Origin: Proteles cristata cristata
Lineage: Eukaryota; Chordata; Mammalia; Carnivora; Hyaenidae
Assembly: GCA_017311185.1 (NCBI GenBank)
Contig: JAESUZ010005166.1
Span: 124,001-188,000, forward strand
Direction: 5' to 3'
DNA: 64,000 bases
How positions within the stretch are numbered: position 1 is the first letter of the stretch; each line of letters begins with the position of its first letter. The position numbers and the translations under genes were made by a program. This document shows positions 24,480 through 39,639 of this stretch, piece after piece. The notes beneath the pieces were generated by a model that saw nothing but the letters and a program-made list of their open reading frames with translations, did no database searches and had not been told where the DNA came from.

Positions 24480-24560
24480 ATATGTACATTTACAGAATAT
24501 ATACATACTGAATATACAACAGCATATTACATATATACTGAGTATATACATACTGAAATC
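24480..24560. repeat. AT-rich short tandem repeat
   Basis: Imperfect repeats of ATATATACATACTGA (at 24498, and again at 24542 after ACTGAGT). Confidence 0.7.
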
Positions 24561-24895
24561 AAATGACACATGTAATATTTTGAGAAGACCTAAGGGAATA
24601 AAAAATGTCAAGATAACTAACATACTTTTCAAGTTTATAAAATGAATTTAGAACAAGGTGCACTATTAGAAATAATACTCTAAAGCTATAGAACCTGAAT
24701 GGAAAAAAGCAGTTAAGTTTGTTTTCCAGAAAACACTGGAAAATGTTGGGGGAAATGTTGGAGGAAACTTTTACAACTGTAATTCAGATCTTTTCTCCTC
24801 CAAATGTGATGTAATTTCAGTAAAATTTCTGTCCCTTAAATGTTACAGGATTTTTGAAAGGGCAAGTTGTGTTGAGATTAGAAAATGTGAACCTC

Positions 24896-25115
24896 GGGGC
24901 ACCTAGGTGGCTTGGTCAGTTATGCATCCAACTTCGGCTCAGGTCCCCATCTCAGAGTTTGTGAGTTCGAGCCCCATGTACTTCTCTGTGCTGATAGCTC
25001 AGAGTCTGGAGCCTGCTTTAGATTCTGTGTCTCTCTCTATCTCTGCTCCTCCCCCATTCACATTGTCTCTCTCAAAAATAAACAAACATTAAAAAATTAA
25101 AAAAAAAAAAAAAAA
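24896..25115 (+). mobile_element. Carnivore SINE
   Basis: Head GGGGCACCTAGGTGGCTTGG, CT tract, AAAAATAAACAAACATT tail and long A run. Confidence 0.94.
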
Positions 25116-26239
25116 GACAACCTAAACATCAAAGAGCTATCCCGTTCTTGCTTCCCACCTGACACTAGTTCTTTAAGTCATCCGGTAAAAAGTCTGAAAT
25201 CTAATACACTAAGTTGGGGGTGAGGAAAAGGAAATGAGAAGTTGAGTTTTTATAGTTCTTTTGGAGGATTTTTTCAGTGAAGATCATCTGTATATTTTTA
25301 ATATTTGATAATTAAATTTACTGAATTTTAGAACAATTAATTCTTTTTCTTAATAGAACTCTGTCCTTAGGAAGGCTGGTCTCTCACAAAAGAGGTTGAC
25401 AGAGTGGAAAGACAGAATAAAAGAAAAAATCTCTACTCTCAACGAAGTATACATTATGCTGAGGTATTTGTTTCAATGATTTTTATTATGATAAAATTAA
25501 ATGATTTGCAGGTTTAAGATCTACTAAACTCATATGTAAACATAAACAAATGAAAACATTCTAAAGCTAAACACAAGTTATTTCTGATTTATCCCTGGCA
25601 GAGTTTCCTCCATTACTTCCAATGCCAGTTCCAAGACATGAAAGAAAAAGCCAAGATGACCTTTAGTGGAGAGTCCATCCACTGGTCTGTGTAGCTCACA
25701 TGAAGGGACATTTTAATACAGAATAAAATGCACAAAGGCACAAAAGATGAAAGAGGTGAAACATTTATTAATCGAAGAAATAAATGACCTCTGACAGTAA
25801 AGAGTCATTTGATAAGACTGTCACCAATGCTAAAGGCCGACTCAAAGCATCGCCAGGAAGGATGCTGGAAACACTATGTGGAAACTACAAAACATGTTCT
25901 CAGGTGGAGCATAATGGAAAATGACACGCAGGCTAAGGTTAAGATGCTGTCGCATAATACAAGGAAGCTGAGATACTCTAGGAAAACTTACGTGATGAAC
26001 TCATGAAATGTAGAGAAGACAAGGGACGACAGTGTTTCTATAACAGCAGAATACAACTAACTACTGCCTCAATTACACTGCTGCTACTCTTCAGAACTAC
26101 TACATATAAACCACTTCAGATTCTTGGTCCTACTGTTGACTCCCTACTCCCCAAATAAACACCAAGCTAACAGGTGACTAGATGGGCATAAATAAGTTGG
26201 CACAGTAAAGTATCAGTCGCTAAGAGAAATATACTATTC
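25116..26239. other. Intronic stretch, unclassified
   Basis: 1.1 kb between two SINEs with nothing recognised. Confidence 0.6.
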
Positions 26240-26432
26240 GGGCACCTGGGTGTCTCAGTCGACTGAGGCCTCTCAATTTCAGCTCAGGTCATAATCTCAT
26301 GAGTTTGTGGATGTGAGCCCCTCATCGGGCTCCACACTGACAGTACAGAGCCTTCTTGAGATTCTCCCTCTCTCCTTCTCTCTCTGCACCCCACCCATCT
26401 TTCTCTCTTGATAAATAAACTTAAAAAAAAGT
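26240..26432 (+). mobile_element. Carnivore SINE
   Basis: Head GGGCACCTGGGTGTCTCAG, box TCTCAATTTCAGCTCAGG, CT tract, GATAAATAAAC tail. Confidence 0.92.
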
Positions 26433-26439
26433 TATAAGC

Positions 26440-26612
26440 AACAAGACTTATGTCTGAATCATGGCCATGCCACTTCCTCGTGTGTGACTATCGATTGGTC
26501 AGTTACTTAGCCTCTCTGTGCCTTGGTAATTGTACCTAACTACCTCACAGGGTTGTTACAGGATTAAATGAATTCGAAAAAGGGCTCAGAACACTGTGCC
26601 ACTGTGCTTACA
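26440..26612 (+). mobile_element. MIR SINE relic
   Basis: TCAGTTACTTAGCCTCTCTG and CACAGGGTTGTTACAGGATT are sense MIR landmarks. Confidence 0.8.
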
Positions 26613-26689
26613 ATGGCACAGATGGTGATGATGATACACTGTCAAAACTACATTTTTAAAACTCTCCTCAAATCCATGTATGAATCACT

Positions 26690-26880
26690 TTCCCAAGTTT
26701 TAAAAACATCAACTCCTATAATCCTCCAAACAAATGAAGAAAAAATATTCTTATTCCCATTTTATAAATAGGTTCTACAGAAAATCTAAGGAACTAACCA
26801 GGCTAAGTAACCTGACTACAGCAGTCCAGCACTCAAATACACAAGCGGATTCTAATTTGTTCTGCTCTGCAAAACTGTTG
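26690..26880 (-). mobile_element. MIR SINE relic
   Basis: CTTATTCCCATTTTATAAAT and GGCTAAGTAACCTGACTACA resemble antisense MIR. Confidence 0.6.
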
Positions 26881-27109
26881 CCCTGTAAGATATGTTGTTT
26901 GAGTTTATGTACCAATTACTAGAAGTTAAACTGGGAAACAATTACATTATCAAGTGAAATATTAAAAAGCTAAAACTCACTTAACATAGACATACAAAAT
27001 ATGATTTGCACATTAAATCGCTTTTTATATATTTATACATACAAAATCGCTTAAAATATTAGAAACAAAGTAAAAGTTTGGTGAAGGAAAAAGTATTTGA
27101 TAATAGTAT

Positions 27110-27335
27110 TAACAGCAGCTATCCTTTATTAAGTTTCTCACAAGCTAGGAAGCTATGTAAGCACTTAACATGCATGATCTCATGTAATCCTATGAAATAA
27201 TTACTATGGTTATCTTACTGTACAGATGAGGAAACTGAGGTTTGGAAGGTATTAAATAACATGATAGAAGTTACACAGCCGAAAAGAGGAAGAATAGACA
27301 TTCAGTCCCAGGTCTACAGGACGTCAAAGCCTAGA
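27110..27335 (-). mobile_element. MIR SINE relic
   Basis: CAGATGAGGAAACTGAGGTT and GAAGTTACACAGCCG are clear antisense MIR landmarks. Confidence 0.82.
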
Positions 27336-28550
27336 CCTAGTACACATTTTATTGAGCCACAAACTAAAACCCATATAGTCAACAGAGAGGAAGAAAGCCC
27401 ACACTTTAAAAAAATAAAATGTGTTTTATTTAGTTCTCTAGCCTATAAACTGTCAAACAGAGCAAAGTTCATGCACTATCAGAACTACTACTCAGTTAAG
27501 GGGTGTCCTCTCTTAATATTTTTTAAATAATAATTTTTTAAAACCCAGAAACTATCTTTACATAGTCAAAGTGTAGGTTTCTAAAAAATTTATTTTTAAT
27601 GTTCTGAGCTACTAGTGTTTAGTTTGCGTTACTAATTAACACAAGTTTCTTTTGTGTTTGTTAGTTCTATTTCCTCTTAGGAGATTACTTTTACCTATTT
27701 ATCTTTTAAAAATCTTTGTGTTTCTAAGTAGTTTGCTCCTTAAAATATAAGATATATTTTATACATAAAATATATTTTATAAAATTTACAAATAGAAAAT
27801 TGGTCCTCTTTACTGAAAAAAACTTTCCCCAGTTACGTTTAACGTTTTTCTTTTTTTTTCTGTTAATTTTCAGAAACTTAAACTTTCATATGATGAAATG
27901 TATTTTCTGTCTAATTTCTTACATACCTAATAAACTCTGGCCATCTTCTACCATCTAGAAATGTGATAAGTATTCATTTATACATTCACCCAGCTTTAAT
28001 GGTTTGATCTTTTGCTTTAAAATTAGGATGTTCTTTTATTTCAAAAGTTCTTTCAAAAAATGTTCTTTTATTTCCGAAGTAAGGCAAAAATCTTAAGGAC
28101 AAAAATGCAAAGCATACACAACAACACAGTTTAAAGATCAAGTTCTAACGAAGAGATAACCACTGCTTGGGGTATACTTTTTTTCTATGCATGTATAAAA
28201 ATATACAGGAAAAAGTGCCAGTAACTTATACTGACACTTCATTTCTTCCCCTCCTGATGTTTTAGCTCCTCCCTAGTAAGGCCTAGAGAATGCTAGAGTG
28301 TATTAGTAGTGATTCTGAATGTCCAAGAAGGGATACAGTACATTCACCCAAGATTCCCAGAATTATTTACTTAGAGAATTCTTTATTGAAATAATGATAG
28401 TTCGGAGACCTTGTTATTTTTGATATACGATTTTTAAAATACTGGCCTGGCTTTATTTTATTCACTTCAGACAATGCAAAACTGGGATATTTTTATGAAT
28501 ATAAAGTGTATGCAAGTCAATTGTTAAAAGAATGAAAGACAATGAACTTA

Positions 28551-30207
<1,657 letters not shown>

Positions 30208-30436
30208 GGGGCGCCTGGGTGGCTCAGTCGGTTAAGCGTCCGACTTCAGCTCAGGTCATGATCTCACGGTTCATGGGTTTGAGCCCTGCATCGGGCTCTG
30301 TGCTGACGGCTAGCTCAGAGCCTGGAGACTGCTTCAAATTCTGTGTGTGTCTCTCTCTCTGACCCTCTCCTGCTCACGCTGTCTCTCTCCCATTCTCTCT
30401 CAAAAATAAAAAAATAAAAAAGTAAATTTTTAAAAA
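30208..30436 (+). mobile_element. Carnivore SINE, young
   Basis: Head GGGGCGCCTGGGTGGCTCAG nearly consensus; flanks share AAAAAGTAGTATCTT with one mismatch on the right. Confidence 0.95.
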
Positions 30437-30617
30437 AAGTAGCATCTTTATTGTTAACTATACCCAATCTTTTATTATGCAGTGTTATGAGAGCCCTTCC
30501 CTTCCCACCTTCAAAATACTGCCAATAAGCATACAACTGTCTAATCTATAGGCAACAGTTCCAACACCTTCTTACACATTCTTATTCACCTTATGCATAC
30601 ACATTGTCTTTCACTCC

Positions 30618-30635
30618 ACACACACATGTGCGCAT

Positions 30636-30674
<39 letters not shown>
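30618..30674. repeat. (CA)n microsatellite
   Basis: About 28 CA-type dinucleotides, interrupted near its start by TGTGCGCATG. Likely variable in length between individuals. Confidence 0.95.
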
Positions 30675-30676
<2 letters not shown>

Positions 30677-33335
30677 TTTTTTCTAAGAAAATGAAAAGAC
30701 AAAATGAAGCTCAGAGTTCTCTTTCCTGGTATCATTTCCTATCTTAATTTTTTTTTCTTTCTCCAAGGCATACTACGGGATTCCGTGGTTGTCATTACGG
30801 AGGCCGAACAGTTTCTGTAGGCAACTTGAATGGCAAGTCCTCATATTTCTTTCTTCAGTATATCATGAATAAGGGTCACAGATATATAAGAATAAAGGCT
30901 ATTAAGAGGATGAAAGAAATCAGTACTTAAATGGACAATGCAACAAAAAGGCTTGTCTCTAATAACACGACTTAAAAGAAATGGAAACAATTTTAAAGGA
31001 TATTAATAATGCATCAAACATTCAGTCACAGAGTATGGATATTCAGTCAGAGAAGTATCATTTTTTTTTAATCGCAAACTGTAAATGGAGATTTGAAAAA
31101 TTCTGCCAACTACCTCAGATAATTTCACAGTTTGAAAGACGAGTTTAAAATCTGGAGGTGGCAGCGTGGTTGATGGCATCAATATTATTAATTGCTTGCT
31201 TGTATTTTGCTTTGTTTGTTGTTGTTTTGTTAGGCATTTGGGAAGTTTCCCTTTGCTACTCAAAATTAAAAACATTTTAAAAATTATTCTATGTCTGTAT
31301 GACATAAATACAAGTAACTGCATCATTACGCGAATCAACTGTTCGGTACAACTATTGCTTCACCTGCAGGAAGCAATCCCAATACCTTGCTCTACCATTA
31401 TCCAACGCTTCTAACTGGACATTCACCATATGCATTCACCATATGCTTCAGAATTTAAGTCCCTGTGCATTTCTTCCTTAGGACATACCATTTTTATCAT
31501 GAAGAATAAGACAGATTCATGCATCTAGCCCTAATGATGCATCACAAAGATTTCTATAATAATTAAGAGAGAAGCAATTGATGATTTTAGAGATGTAACT
31601 TCTACCCCAACACCTGGTCACATTAGGCTTCAAAGGCTGAAGTAACAGATTAGCACCTTTTAATTCTTTACACTGGTTTGTAAATGTTGTTTACAGGAGT
31701 TAGCTTTATTATACATGTTCAAATACATAAAATTAATCACCAAATCCTAACACGAAGATAATTACTTAACACTTCTGTATAATCTTTCAGACTCTATACA
31801 TTCAGATACATGAATCTATTTAAATGGGAAATGATTAAGAACCGCTACACATCAATCACACTCAAAAATAGGTGATGGCTCTTTGGACATGAATATTCAT
31901 CAAAGATTATCATTCCTAATACTTACTACCACATTTTTATACCAGAGCACTAATTTAAAAAAAAAAATGTCTTCTGCTTCCAACCAAGATGATTTAAATT
32001 GAAACCAATTTATGCTCTTCTCTGAAAACAAAACAAATACCTGGACAAAATATGAGAAACAATGGTTTTCAAAACACTAACATGAAGCACTGAAGACCAG
32101 TGATCCCTGAGAGAGGAGAAACTGACAGGAGTCCTGTAAGTCCTTACTCCCGTGGGGAAGCTTCCAGGTCACAGCACTGAGAAGAGGAAGCTGGGCCGAG
32201 CCTGGCAGACCCCCTGACTTGAGGAGGTGAAGCTGAGAGCTCAAGCAGTCCTGAGAACAGCGCCTGTCCCACAGACTGAAGACCTCATAATTCACAGGGA
32301 ACTGGGTAGAACACTCAGAAATGTGGTCCTCGGGTATTCTTGTGGTAATCCTAGAAAGGCATTGCCTCATAGTGGGGGATAATTACCTTCAGACTGAGCA
32401 CTGTTCAAAACCCGCATTACAAAGCATAAAATAAGACATGGACATACACTGTCTCCAAGTAATGCACTTCATCCCAGACTAAAGCTCAACTTATAGGACC
32501 ACAAAAAATATCCAGCACATTACAAACTAAAATAACAACGTCTGGCAATCCAATCAAAGATTACCACATATGCAGATCAGCAAAAAACCATGAGAAACAA
32601 TGAGAAGAAAAATCAACCAATCAGGAATGAATCAAAATTCAATTAAATGTGAGAATTAGTACAGAGGGGCATCAAAACAGTTAAAACTATATTCCACATG
32701 TTCAAAAGGTTCTATATTCTAAGGAATATAGAAACCATATTTGAGAGGCAGAAACTAAAACATGAGACTAAAAATATACTGGGTGTGATTAACTTGCAAA
32801 AGAAAAACTCACTGGTCATAAAAGCATAGCAGTAAAGATTATCCAAATGAAACACATACAAAATAAACAAACAAACAAATAAATAAATAAAACTGGAAGA
32901 GCACTGGTGAACTGTGAGACAACTTCAAATGGCCTAATGTATGTGTAAACCGAGTCCCCAAAGGGAGGGGTAGAAGTCAGAAAAAGCAGTTGCATTAATT
33001 TAATCCAAATTTTATTTGTTTCGGTTACACTTTTTAAAAAAGTAATTCCATTTTTAAACAAGAACAAGAGCAATCTATGTTGTGCTTTTACCGTATGTAA
33101 AAATAAAATGTGTACAATAGATGTTCCTTGACCTCAGAAGAATTAAATTAGAAATCTGTAACAGATTTCTGGAAAACTCTCCAATATTTTGAAACTCAAT
33201 AATTCTTAGATCAAAGACATAAAAAGGAAATTGAAAAAATACAGTGTATTAAAATTTATGGGATGTTGCTATAGTAGTACCTAAGGGGAAATTTTAGAGC
33301 TTTAAAAAGCTGTATTAGAAAAAAGAAAAATCACT

Positions 33336-33566
33336 GGGGCGCCTGGGTGGCTTAGTCGGTTAAGCGTCCGACTTTCGCTTGGGTCATGATCTCACAGTTC
33401 GTGGGTTCGAGCCCCGCGTCGGGCTCTGTGCTGACTGCCAGCTCAGAGCCTGGAGCCTGTTTCAGTCTGTGACTCCCTCTCTCTCTGACCCTCCCCTGCT
33501 CACGCTGTCTCTCTCTCTCTCTCCTAGAAATAAATTAAAACATTAAAAAAAAAAAGGAAAAAAAAA
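33336..33566 (+). mobile_element. Carnivore SINE, young CCTAG-tail subfamily, inside L1
   Basis: Head GGGGCGCCTGGGTGGCTTAG, tail CTCCTAGAAATAAA; target duplication AAAAGAAAAATCACT on both sides. Confidence 0.95.
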
Positions 33567-33752
33567 AGAAAAATCACTAATCAATGACATCAGCCTTTAC
33601 CTTAAACTAGAAACAGATGAGCAAATGAAACCCAAATTTAAAAAAAAAAAAAAAAGGAGGCAACAATACAGATCAAATTAGAAATCAATGAAATAGAAAA
33701 CAAAAATAAACTCAATGAAACCAAACTCTGGGTTTTTTAAAATAAGATCATT

Positions 33753-33935
33753 AGGGTGCCTGGGTAGCTCGGTCAGTTAAGCGTCTGACCCTTGATTTTG
33801 TCTAAGGTCATGATCTCACAGTCATGGGATTGTGATTCTCTCTCTCTCTCTTTTAGACATTCTCTCTCTTTCTGTCTCTCTCTCCTCTCCTTTCCTCTGC
33901 TTGCTTTCTCTTTCAAAACAAATAAACATTAAAAA
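33753..33935 (+). mobile_element. Carnivore SINE, inside L1
   Basis: Head AGGGTGCCTGGGTAGCTCGG, internal deletion before the CT tract, target duplication AAAATAAGATCATTA on both sides. Confidence 0.92.
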
Positions 33936-34179
33936 AATAAGATCATTAAAACTGATATGCCGCTAGTCATATTGGTCATAGGGGAAAAAAAAGATAAAAA
34001 CTATCAGAAATGAGAGAGGTGACACCACTAAATATTCTAGCGATATTAAAATAATGAGGGGGTACAATGAAAAACTGTGACAGAAAGTTTACGGCTTGGA
34101 TAAAATAGACAAATTCCTTGAAAGACACAAACTGCTAATACAAGCACTTTGCATAAGCCTACTATATTCAAGAAACAAG

Positions 34180-34430
34180 GTTTTTTGGAGAGGGAGAGAG
34201 AGAGAGAGGGAGGGATGGATGGAGGGAGGGAGGGAGGGAGAGAAAGAGAGAGAGAGAATGAATATGAGCAGGGTAGGAGCAGAGAGAGAGGGAGACACAG
34301 AATCTGAAGCAGGATCCAGGCTCTGAGCTGTCAGCACAGAGCCTGATGCGGGGCTGGAACTCATGGCCCATGAGATCATGACCTGAGCCAAAGTCGGATG
34401 CTTAACCGACTGAGCAACCCAGGCGCCCCC
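34180..34430 (-). mobile_element. Carnivore SINE with expanded GA tract, inside L1
   Basis: Reverse orientation; the CT tract has become a 75-bp GGGA/GGAT/GA simple repeat. Target duplication TCAAGAAACAAG at both ends. Confidence 0.94.
34184..34258. repeat. GA/GGGA/GGAT simple repeat
   Basis: Purine-only tract grown from the SINE tail region at 34180-34430; includes several GGGA units in a row. Confidence 0.9.
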
Positions 34431-35827
34431 TCAAGAAACAAGTTTTAACTGAAATCCTTTCCACAGGAAAACTAGGCTCAGATGGTATCACTGGTGAATT
34501 CTACCAAATATTTAAGAAATAATAATTCAACACAAAATTTTCTAGAAAACCAAAGAGGAGGAGATACTTCTCATCTCATTTTATGAGGTTAGCATTGCCC
34601 TAATCCCCAAATCAAAGACATTATAAGAAAATAATCTACTGACCACATCTCTTATTAACATAGATGTAAAACTTCTAAACAAAATTTTAGCACATTAAAT
34701 CTAACAAAATATTACCAGGAAAATACATCATAAGTAAATGAGGTTTATTCAGAAATGCAAGGTTGGTCTAACATTAAAAAAATAATAAATGTATTTCACC
34801 ATATTAATAAACCAAAAAAAAAAAGTAATAGTCTCAAATGCAGAAAAAGCATTAAACATCCTACAAAGCATTCCTGATTAAAAACGGTCAGATAATTAGC
34901 AAAAAAGGGAAAACTTACACAACTCGATAAAGGAGATCTGCAAAATCCCTGTAACATTCTTAATAGTGAAAGACTGAATGCTTTTCTTCTGTTCAACACT
35001 GTAAAGGACAATCTAACCAGTAAAATCAGGCAAGGAAAAGAAAGAAAAGGTATCTAAATTAGAAAGGAAAAAGGAACACTGTCCTTTGACATCGTCATCT
35101 ATGTAGAAAAATCTGGTGGAAGCTACCAAAAACGTACCAGAGTTTAACATGACTAGAATACACAAGATCAATACAGAACAATCAAGTGCATTCCCATATA
35201 TGTAAAGAACCACCAGAAAATTAACATGTTGTTTTCAATAGGATTACTTAAGAAGAAATCTAGAAGATGTGAAATAGCTGTACACTGATGGCAAAACACT
35301 GAAATTATAAATATCTAAATAAACAAAGAGATTTATCTTGTAGGTCAAAAGATTCAATAGTGCTATCGTGAGAACTCCTCCTGAATGGGTCCACAGATTC
35401 AATGCAATCTCGATAAAAATCTAAGCAGGCACCCTCATCAAAACGGACAAGGTTATTCTAAAATTCACATGGAAACAGAAGGTCCTACAATGGTGGAAGC
35501 AACTTTGAAAACAAAGAACGAAGGTGGAAAATTAACACTGACTTCAAAAATTATTACAAACCTAAAGTAATCAAAATGATGCTGAATTAACATAAGGGCA
35601 GGCAAATAAACACATCACAGAATAAAAGCAAACACAGACAAAACCACAGATATATGTGGACAAAGGTGCAAAGAAATGTAGGATAGAAGCAAGAGCCTTT
35701 TCAACAAACTGCAAAAATTCAACTTGGATCCATATGTTGCACCATGTCAAAACTTAACTCAAAATATATCACAGACTTAAATCTAAAACCTAAATAATAA
35801 AACCTTCAGAAGAAGATATAAAAACAA

Positions 35828-35892
35828 GAGCATTGGGTGTTATATGGAAACCAAGCTGACAATAAACTATTAAAAAAATAAAATAAATAAAA
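35828..35892 (+). mobile_element. About 60-bp L1 3' micro-insertion inside older L1
   Basis: GAGCATTGGGTGTTATATGG through GACAATAAACTATTAAAA is the extreme 3' end of the young felid L1. Flanks share an A-rich ATAAAAACAAG-like repeat, less clear than at 3780. Confidence 0.7.
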
Positions 35893-36765
35893 GTAGATGC
35901 AAAATAAAAAAACAAGATAAAAAAACAAGCATAAAATAAAAAACTGATAAACTGGACTCATCAAAATAAAGTACCTCATTCAAAAAACATGGTTAAGAGA
36001 ATGAAAAGACAAGTCACCCATTAGGAGAAATTCTTTATATGGTATATGCATAATACAAGACGTATACCCAAAATACATTAAGAACTCTAGGACTCTGACA
36101 ATAAGAAAACAAAGAACCCAATCAATCAAATGAGTAAATGACCTGAAAACATACTTTAACAAAGAAGACATACAAGGCAAATAAATAAAAAGATGTTTAA
36201 GATCATTTTTCATTAGAGAAATACAAATTAAAATTATAATGAGATACTACTGCACATCCATTAGAATGGCTAAAACTAAAAAACCATACCACAGGTTGGC
36301 AAAGGGGAATGAGAACTCTTATACACTGTGGGTAAGAACATAAAACAATACAACTTCAAAAAAAGTGTGGCATTTCCTTAGAAAGTTAAACATTCACCTC
36401 CCTCATGATTTAGCTATTCCACTCTTGAGTACTGATCCAGTACTCTTATGAATGTTCGTAAGAGTTCTGCCTGTAATAGTCAAAAATTGAAAACAACTCA
36501 AATGTCCATCAAGAGAGGAATATTCAAACCAATGTGGCTTTTCTATAGTGACAGAAAGCAAATCAGTGTTTGAAGGGAGGTGGATCACAGCATGAGGAGG
36601 GAATTACAAAAAGGTACAAGGAAACTTGTAGGAATGACGATCTGTTCACTATCTTGATTGTAGTGATGGTTTCAAAAGTTATCAAATTGTACACTTCAAA
36701 CGTGTTTACTGTAGATAAACTATACTTCAATAAAGTTATTTAGAAATAAGAAATGAAAGTGATGG

Positions 36766-38504
36766 TGAGATCTGTAGCAGAAACTTTTGCTCTCTGGAAA
36801 AGCTTCCACCATCACATAAAAAGCTTCATGTAGCCTCCTGGAGACTAAGAGGTCACAAAGGAAATCAAGGTGGGCACTTCCAGTCCAGATACGGACAGAA
36901 AGCATTCGGACCATTAAGCACCAGCGAGCGGCCAGGTAAGTACTGTCATATCAGTGACCTCAGGTGAAACCAGCAGAACTTCTTGACCAAACCTAGTGCA
37001 AGTCACAGAACAAAAGTAAACAAATAGTTATTTTAAAGCACTAAGATCTGACATAATGATTCAACAAATATTACATATGAAGAATAATAATCCTAGCAAA
37101 TATAGTGTGGTTTAAGGAAAGGCTAAGAATATCAAGTTATGGAGTTGAGAGCAAACTTCAAAGATATCCAGGAGAGCTATACCATAATCATTTCCAAACC
37201 AGAGTCTGGTCACACCAGCATGAAAGGAAAAAATGAGATGAACAGGTACTACGTACAGAACAGTGCTCCTCAGCAATTTGCTCTATCTCACTCTATCAGA
37301 ATACTGCGCTTTGAGCTGTTATTTGGGGACTCAATATATTAACATGCTGGAAAGGAAAAATAATCACAATAAAACAAGGAATTCTAAGTTAAACTATCTT
37401 TCCATTATTCACAAATAAGTTAGATTCTAACTTGTGTTACACTTTCAGATTGTGGTAGAACAGGCTGTACATCCACGGACCTAGGTAAGAAGGGGAATAA
37501 TACTGCAAGTAGCAGCGGAAAACTGAGTTTGGAACGGCAGGTGGGGCCAGATCACAGTAGATCCTGAGGACTAGGCTAGGCAGTTTGGGACACATTTTGA
37601 ATGCAATGGGAAGCCACTGAAAGGCTTGAAAATAATAATAAGAGCCTTGATTTAGAAGTAGCTATACATAATTAAGATGCACTTTAAGTGGAGAAAAAAG
37701 AATAGCTAGACGTTTCAAGTGCTAGGCAATCTATACAAGATATAAAAAGACCTGTACTCAGGTTATGGAAATGAGAATAAAGAGAAAATCATGGTAGTAA
37801 ACTAAAGACAGGACTCAGCACCAAGTTGGTGACTGAATGGGAATGCAGACTCAAAGGACTCCAGTGGTTTTTCTTATTATAAGTTGCAATAAAAATATCT
37901 ACACATATGCTTAAATACACTGGTGCTCCTATCTGTCAGAGTCCTAAAGATGAGACAGTACTTAAAATTTATTTTAATGCTCCGTGTGCCTGGCCATCTA
38001 TTAACAGTCTAAAATTGAGGAAAATCTGAGGGATAATTCTGGCCAGATATCATGTCTCCAAAAATGATATTCTACTTCTGACATTCAGAGAAAATACTCT
38101 CCCCAAAAACACTATAGACCAATTCTTAAAATGGTAAAGGGTTTTCTTTCCTACAGCCCATTAAGAAAGCCAGTAAGATTTCTTTTTAAGTTATCAGTTG
38201 ATAAGGAGGTAACTATGGTTTTGTTGATGACACAGAAATAGAATGTTCTATTAACTGATGAGTGAGAGCACACGATGATGATACTTGAGTGGGGAAGGTC
38301 AAGCAGTAAGAAAAATACACAGGGTGGCTGCTTTGGCCTTGACTTAATTTGCAGAAAGAGAATTATGTTGTATTGCTCTACAGATATTAGAATTGCATAT
38401 TGTTCCCTACACATTCTATCAATGATATTTTATAAAACCAAGTTTCAAAGTAACTCCTAGATTCAGCTTCATTCCACAATAGCTGGTAGGATTAAACAAT
38501 CGTG
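36766..38504. other. Intronic stretch, mostly unclassified
   Basis: 1.7 kb between an L1 and a MIR. Only a possible ancient repeat near 37500-37640 was noticed. Confidence 0.55.
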
Positions 38505-38740
38505 TTAATAATGAAAGGCAGTAAAGCAGAATTATTAAGACTCTGGAATTCTAGAACCAGGCCTCATGGCTCAGAATCCCATTACCAGAAATATGATCTT
38601 TGGTATAGAATGTACCTCTGTAATCTAAGGCAGTTACTTAGGTTCCCTCTTGGTTTGTTCAGCTGTATGATGGAAAAAAATATTATCTACCTTTAGTGCA
38701 CTGTTATGAAGCATTAATTTTAAGAGACATAAAACACAAT
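38505..38740 (+). mobile_element. MIR SINE relic
   Basis: GGCAGTTACTTAGGTTCCCT and TTCAGCTGTATGATGG are sense MIR landmarks. Confidence 0.7.
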
Positions 38741-38980
38741 AATGCATACCCCATACTAGACACACCAAAAAATGTACTGCCATACTAAGTCTGAATCTTC
38801 AATAGTTAACTTATAATCAATGTATTTCATGTAAGAAGCTAATAAAATGTATAATGCATTCAAGAAAAAGGACCATCAAAATTACTAAAGCTTCAGAATC
38901 CAATCAAAGTATGGTTACTTAGAAAGTTCACTTATTTAATACCCATTGCAAAATAGTATACAATTCCTTAACATTATTTT

Positions 38981-39183
38981 TCTTTAAATTTATTATGAAA
39001 GAGAGAGAGAGAGAGAGCGCTCATGCGTGTATAAGTGGGAGAGGGGTTAAAAAGAGACTCCCAAGCAGGCTCTATGATGTCAGCAAGGGACCCAATGCAG
39101 GACTTGATCCCATGAACTGTGAGATCATGACCTGACCTGAAATCAAGAGGTGGATGTTCAACCAACTGAGCCACCCAGGCGCC
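38981..39183 (-). mobile_element. Carnivore SINE
   Basis: Reverse orientation, head end GCCACCCAGGCGCCCC; perfect target duplication CCTTAACATTATTTT. Confidence 0.95.
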
Positions 39184-39436
39184 CCTTAACATTATTTTAA
39201 ATGCACCTTGATAGATTATCTTTTAGTACATATGGTTATTTGCAAAGAGTGACTACCTTACTGAACATATCACAAAGGTATCAGTGGCCTTTCTCAACTA
39301 GTACCACATGACTCATGGTTCTCCATGTATTTTAGTCTACACTACAATGTCAAATAAGAATTAAAAATAACCTCTTTTGCAGGCATAGGTGAACAAGAAG
39401 TTGGACAACAGGTAGATATTGTTTACGTTAGCTTCT

Positions 39437-39627
39437 GGGGATACCTGAATAGCTCAATTGGTTAAACGTCCAACTCCTGTTTCGGCTCACGTCATTATCT
39501 CATGGTTCATGAGTCTGAGCCCCACACTGGGCTTGGCGTCAATGGCAAGGAGCCTGCTTGGGATCCTCTCCAAACCCCAATTCCTCTCCACTTGCACACT
39601 CTTTCAAATAAATAAAAACTTTAAAAA
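39437..39627 (+). mobile_element. Carnivore SINE
   Basis: Diverged head GGGGATACCTGAATAGCTCA; target duplication GTTAGCTTCTGG on both sides. Confidence 0.92.
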
Positions 39628-39639
39628 GTTAGCTTCTGG

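Larger units (their letters stand above)
31975..36765 (+). mobile_element. L1 body, old, nearly complete order
   Basis: A 5' UTR-like part (31975-32480), ORF1-like text (32480-32780), ORF2 reverse transcriptase region (33100-35600; TTTATTCAGAAATGCAAGG at 34743) and 3' region (36200-36765; AGTTATCAAATTGTACACTT) follow in order. It is interrupted by three SINEs and by a tiny younger L1 tail near 35830. The reading frames are destroyed. Confidence 0.75.
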
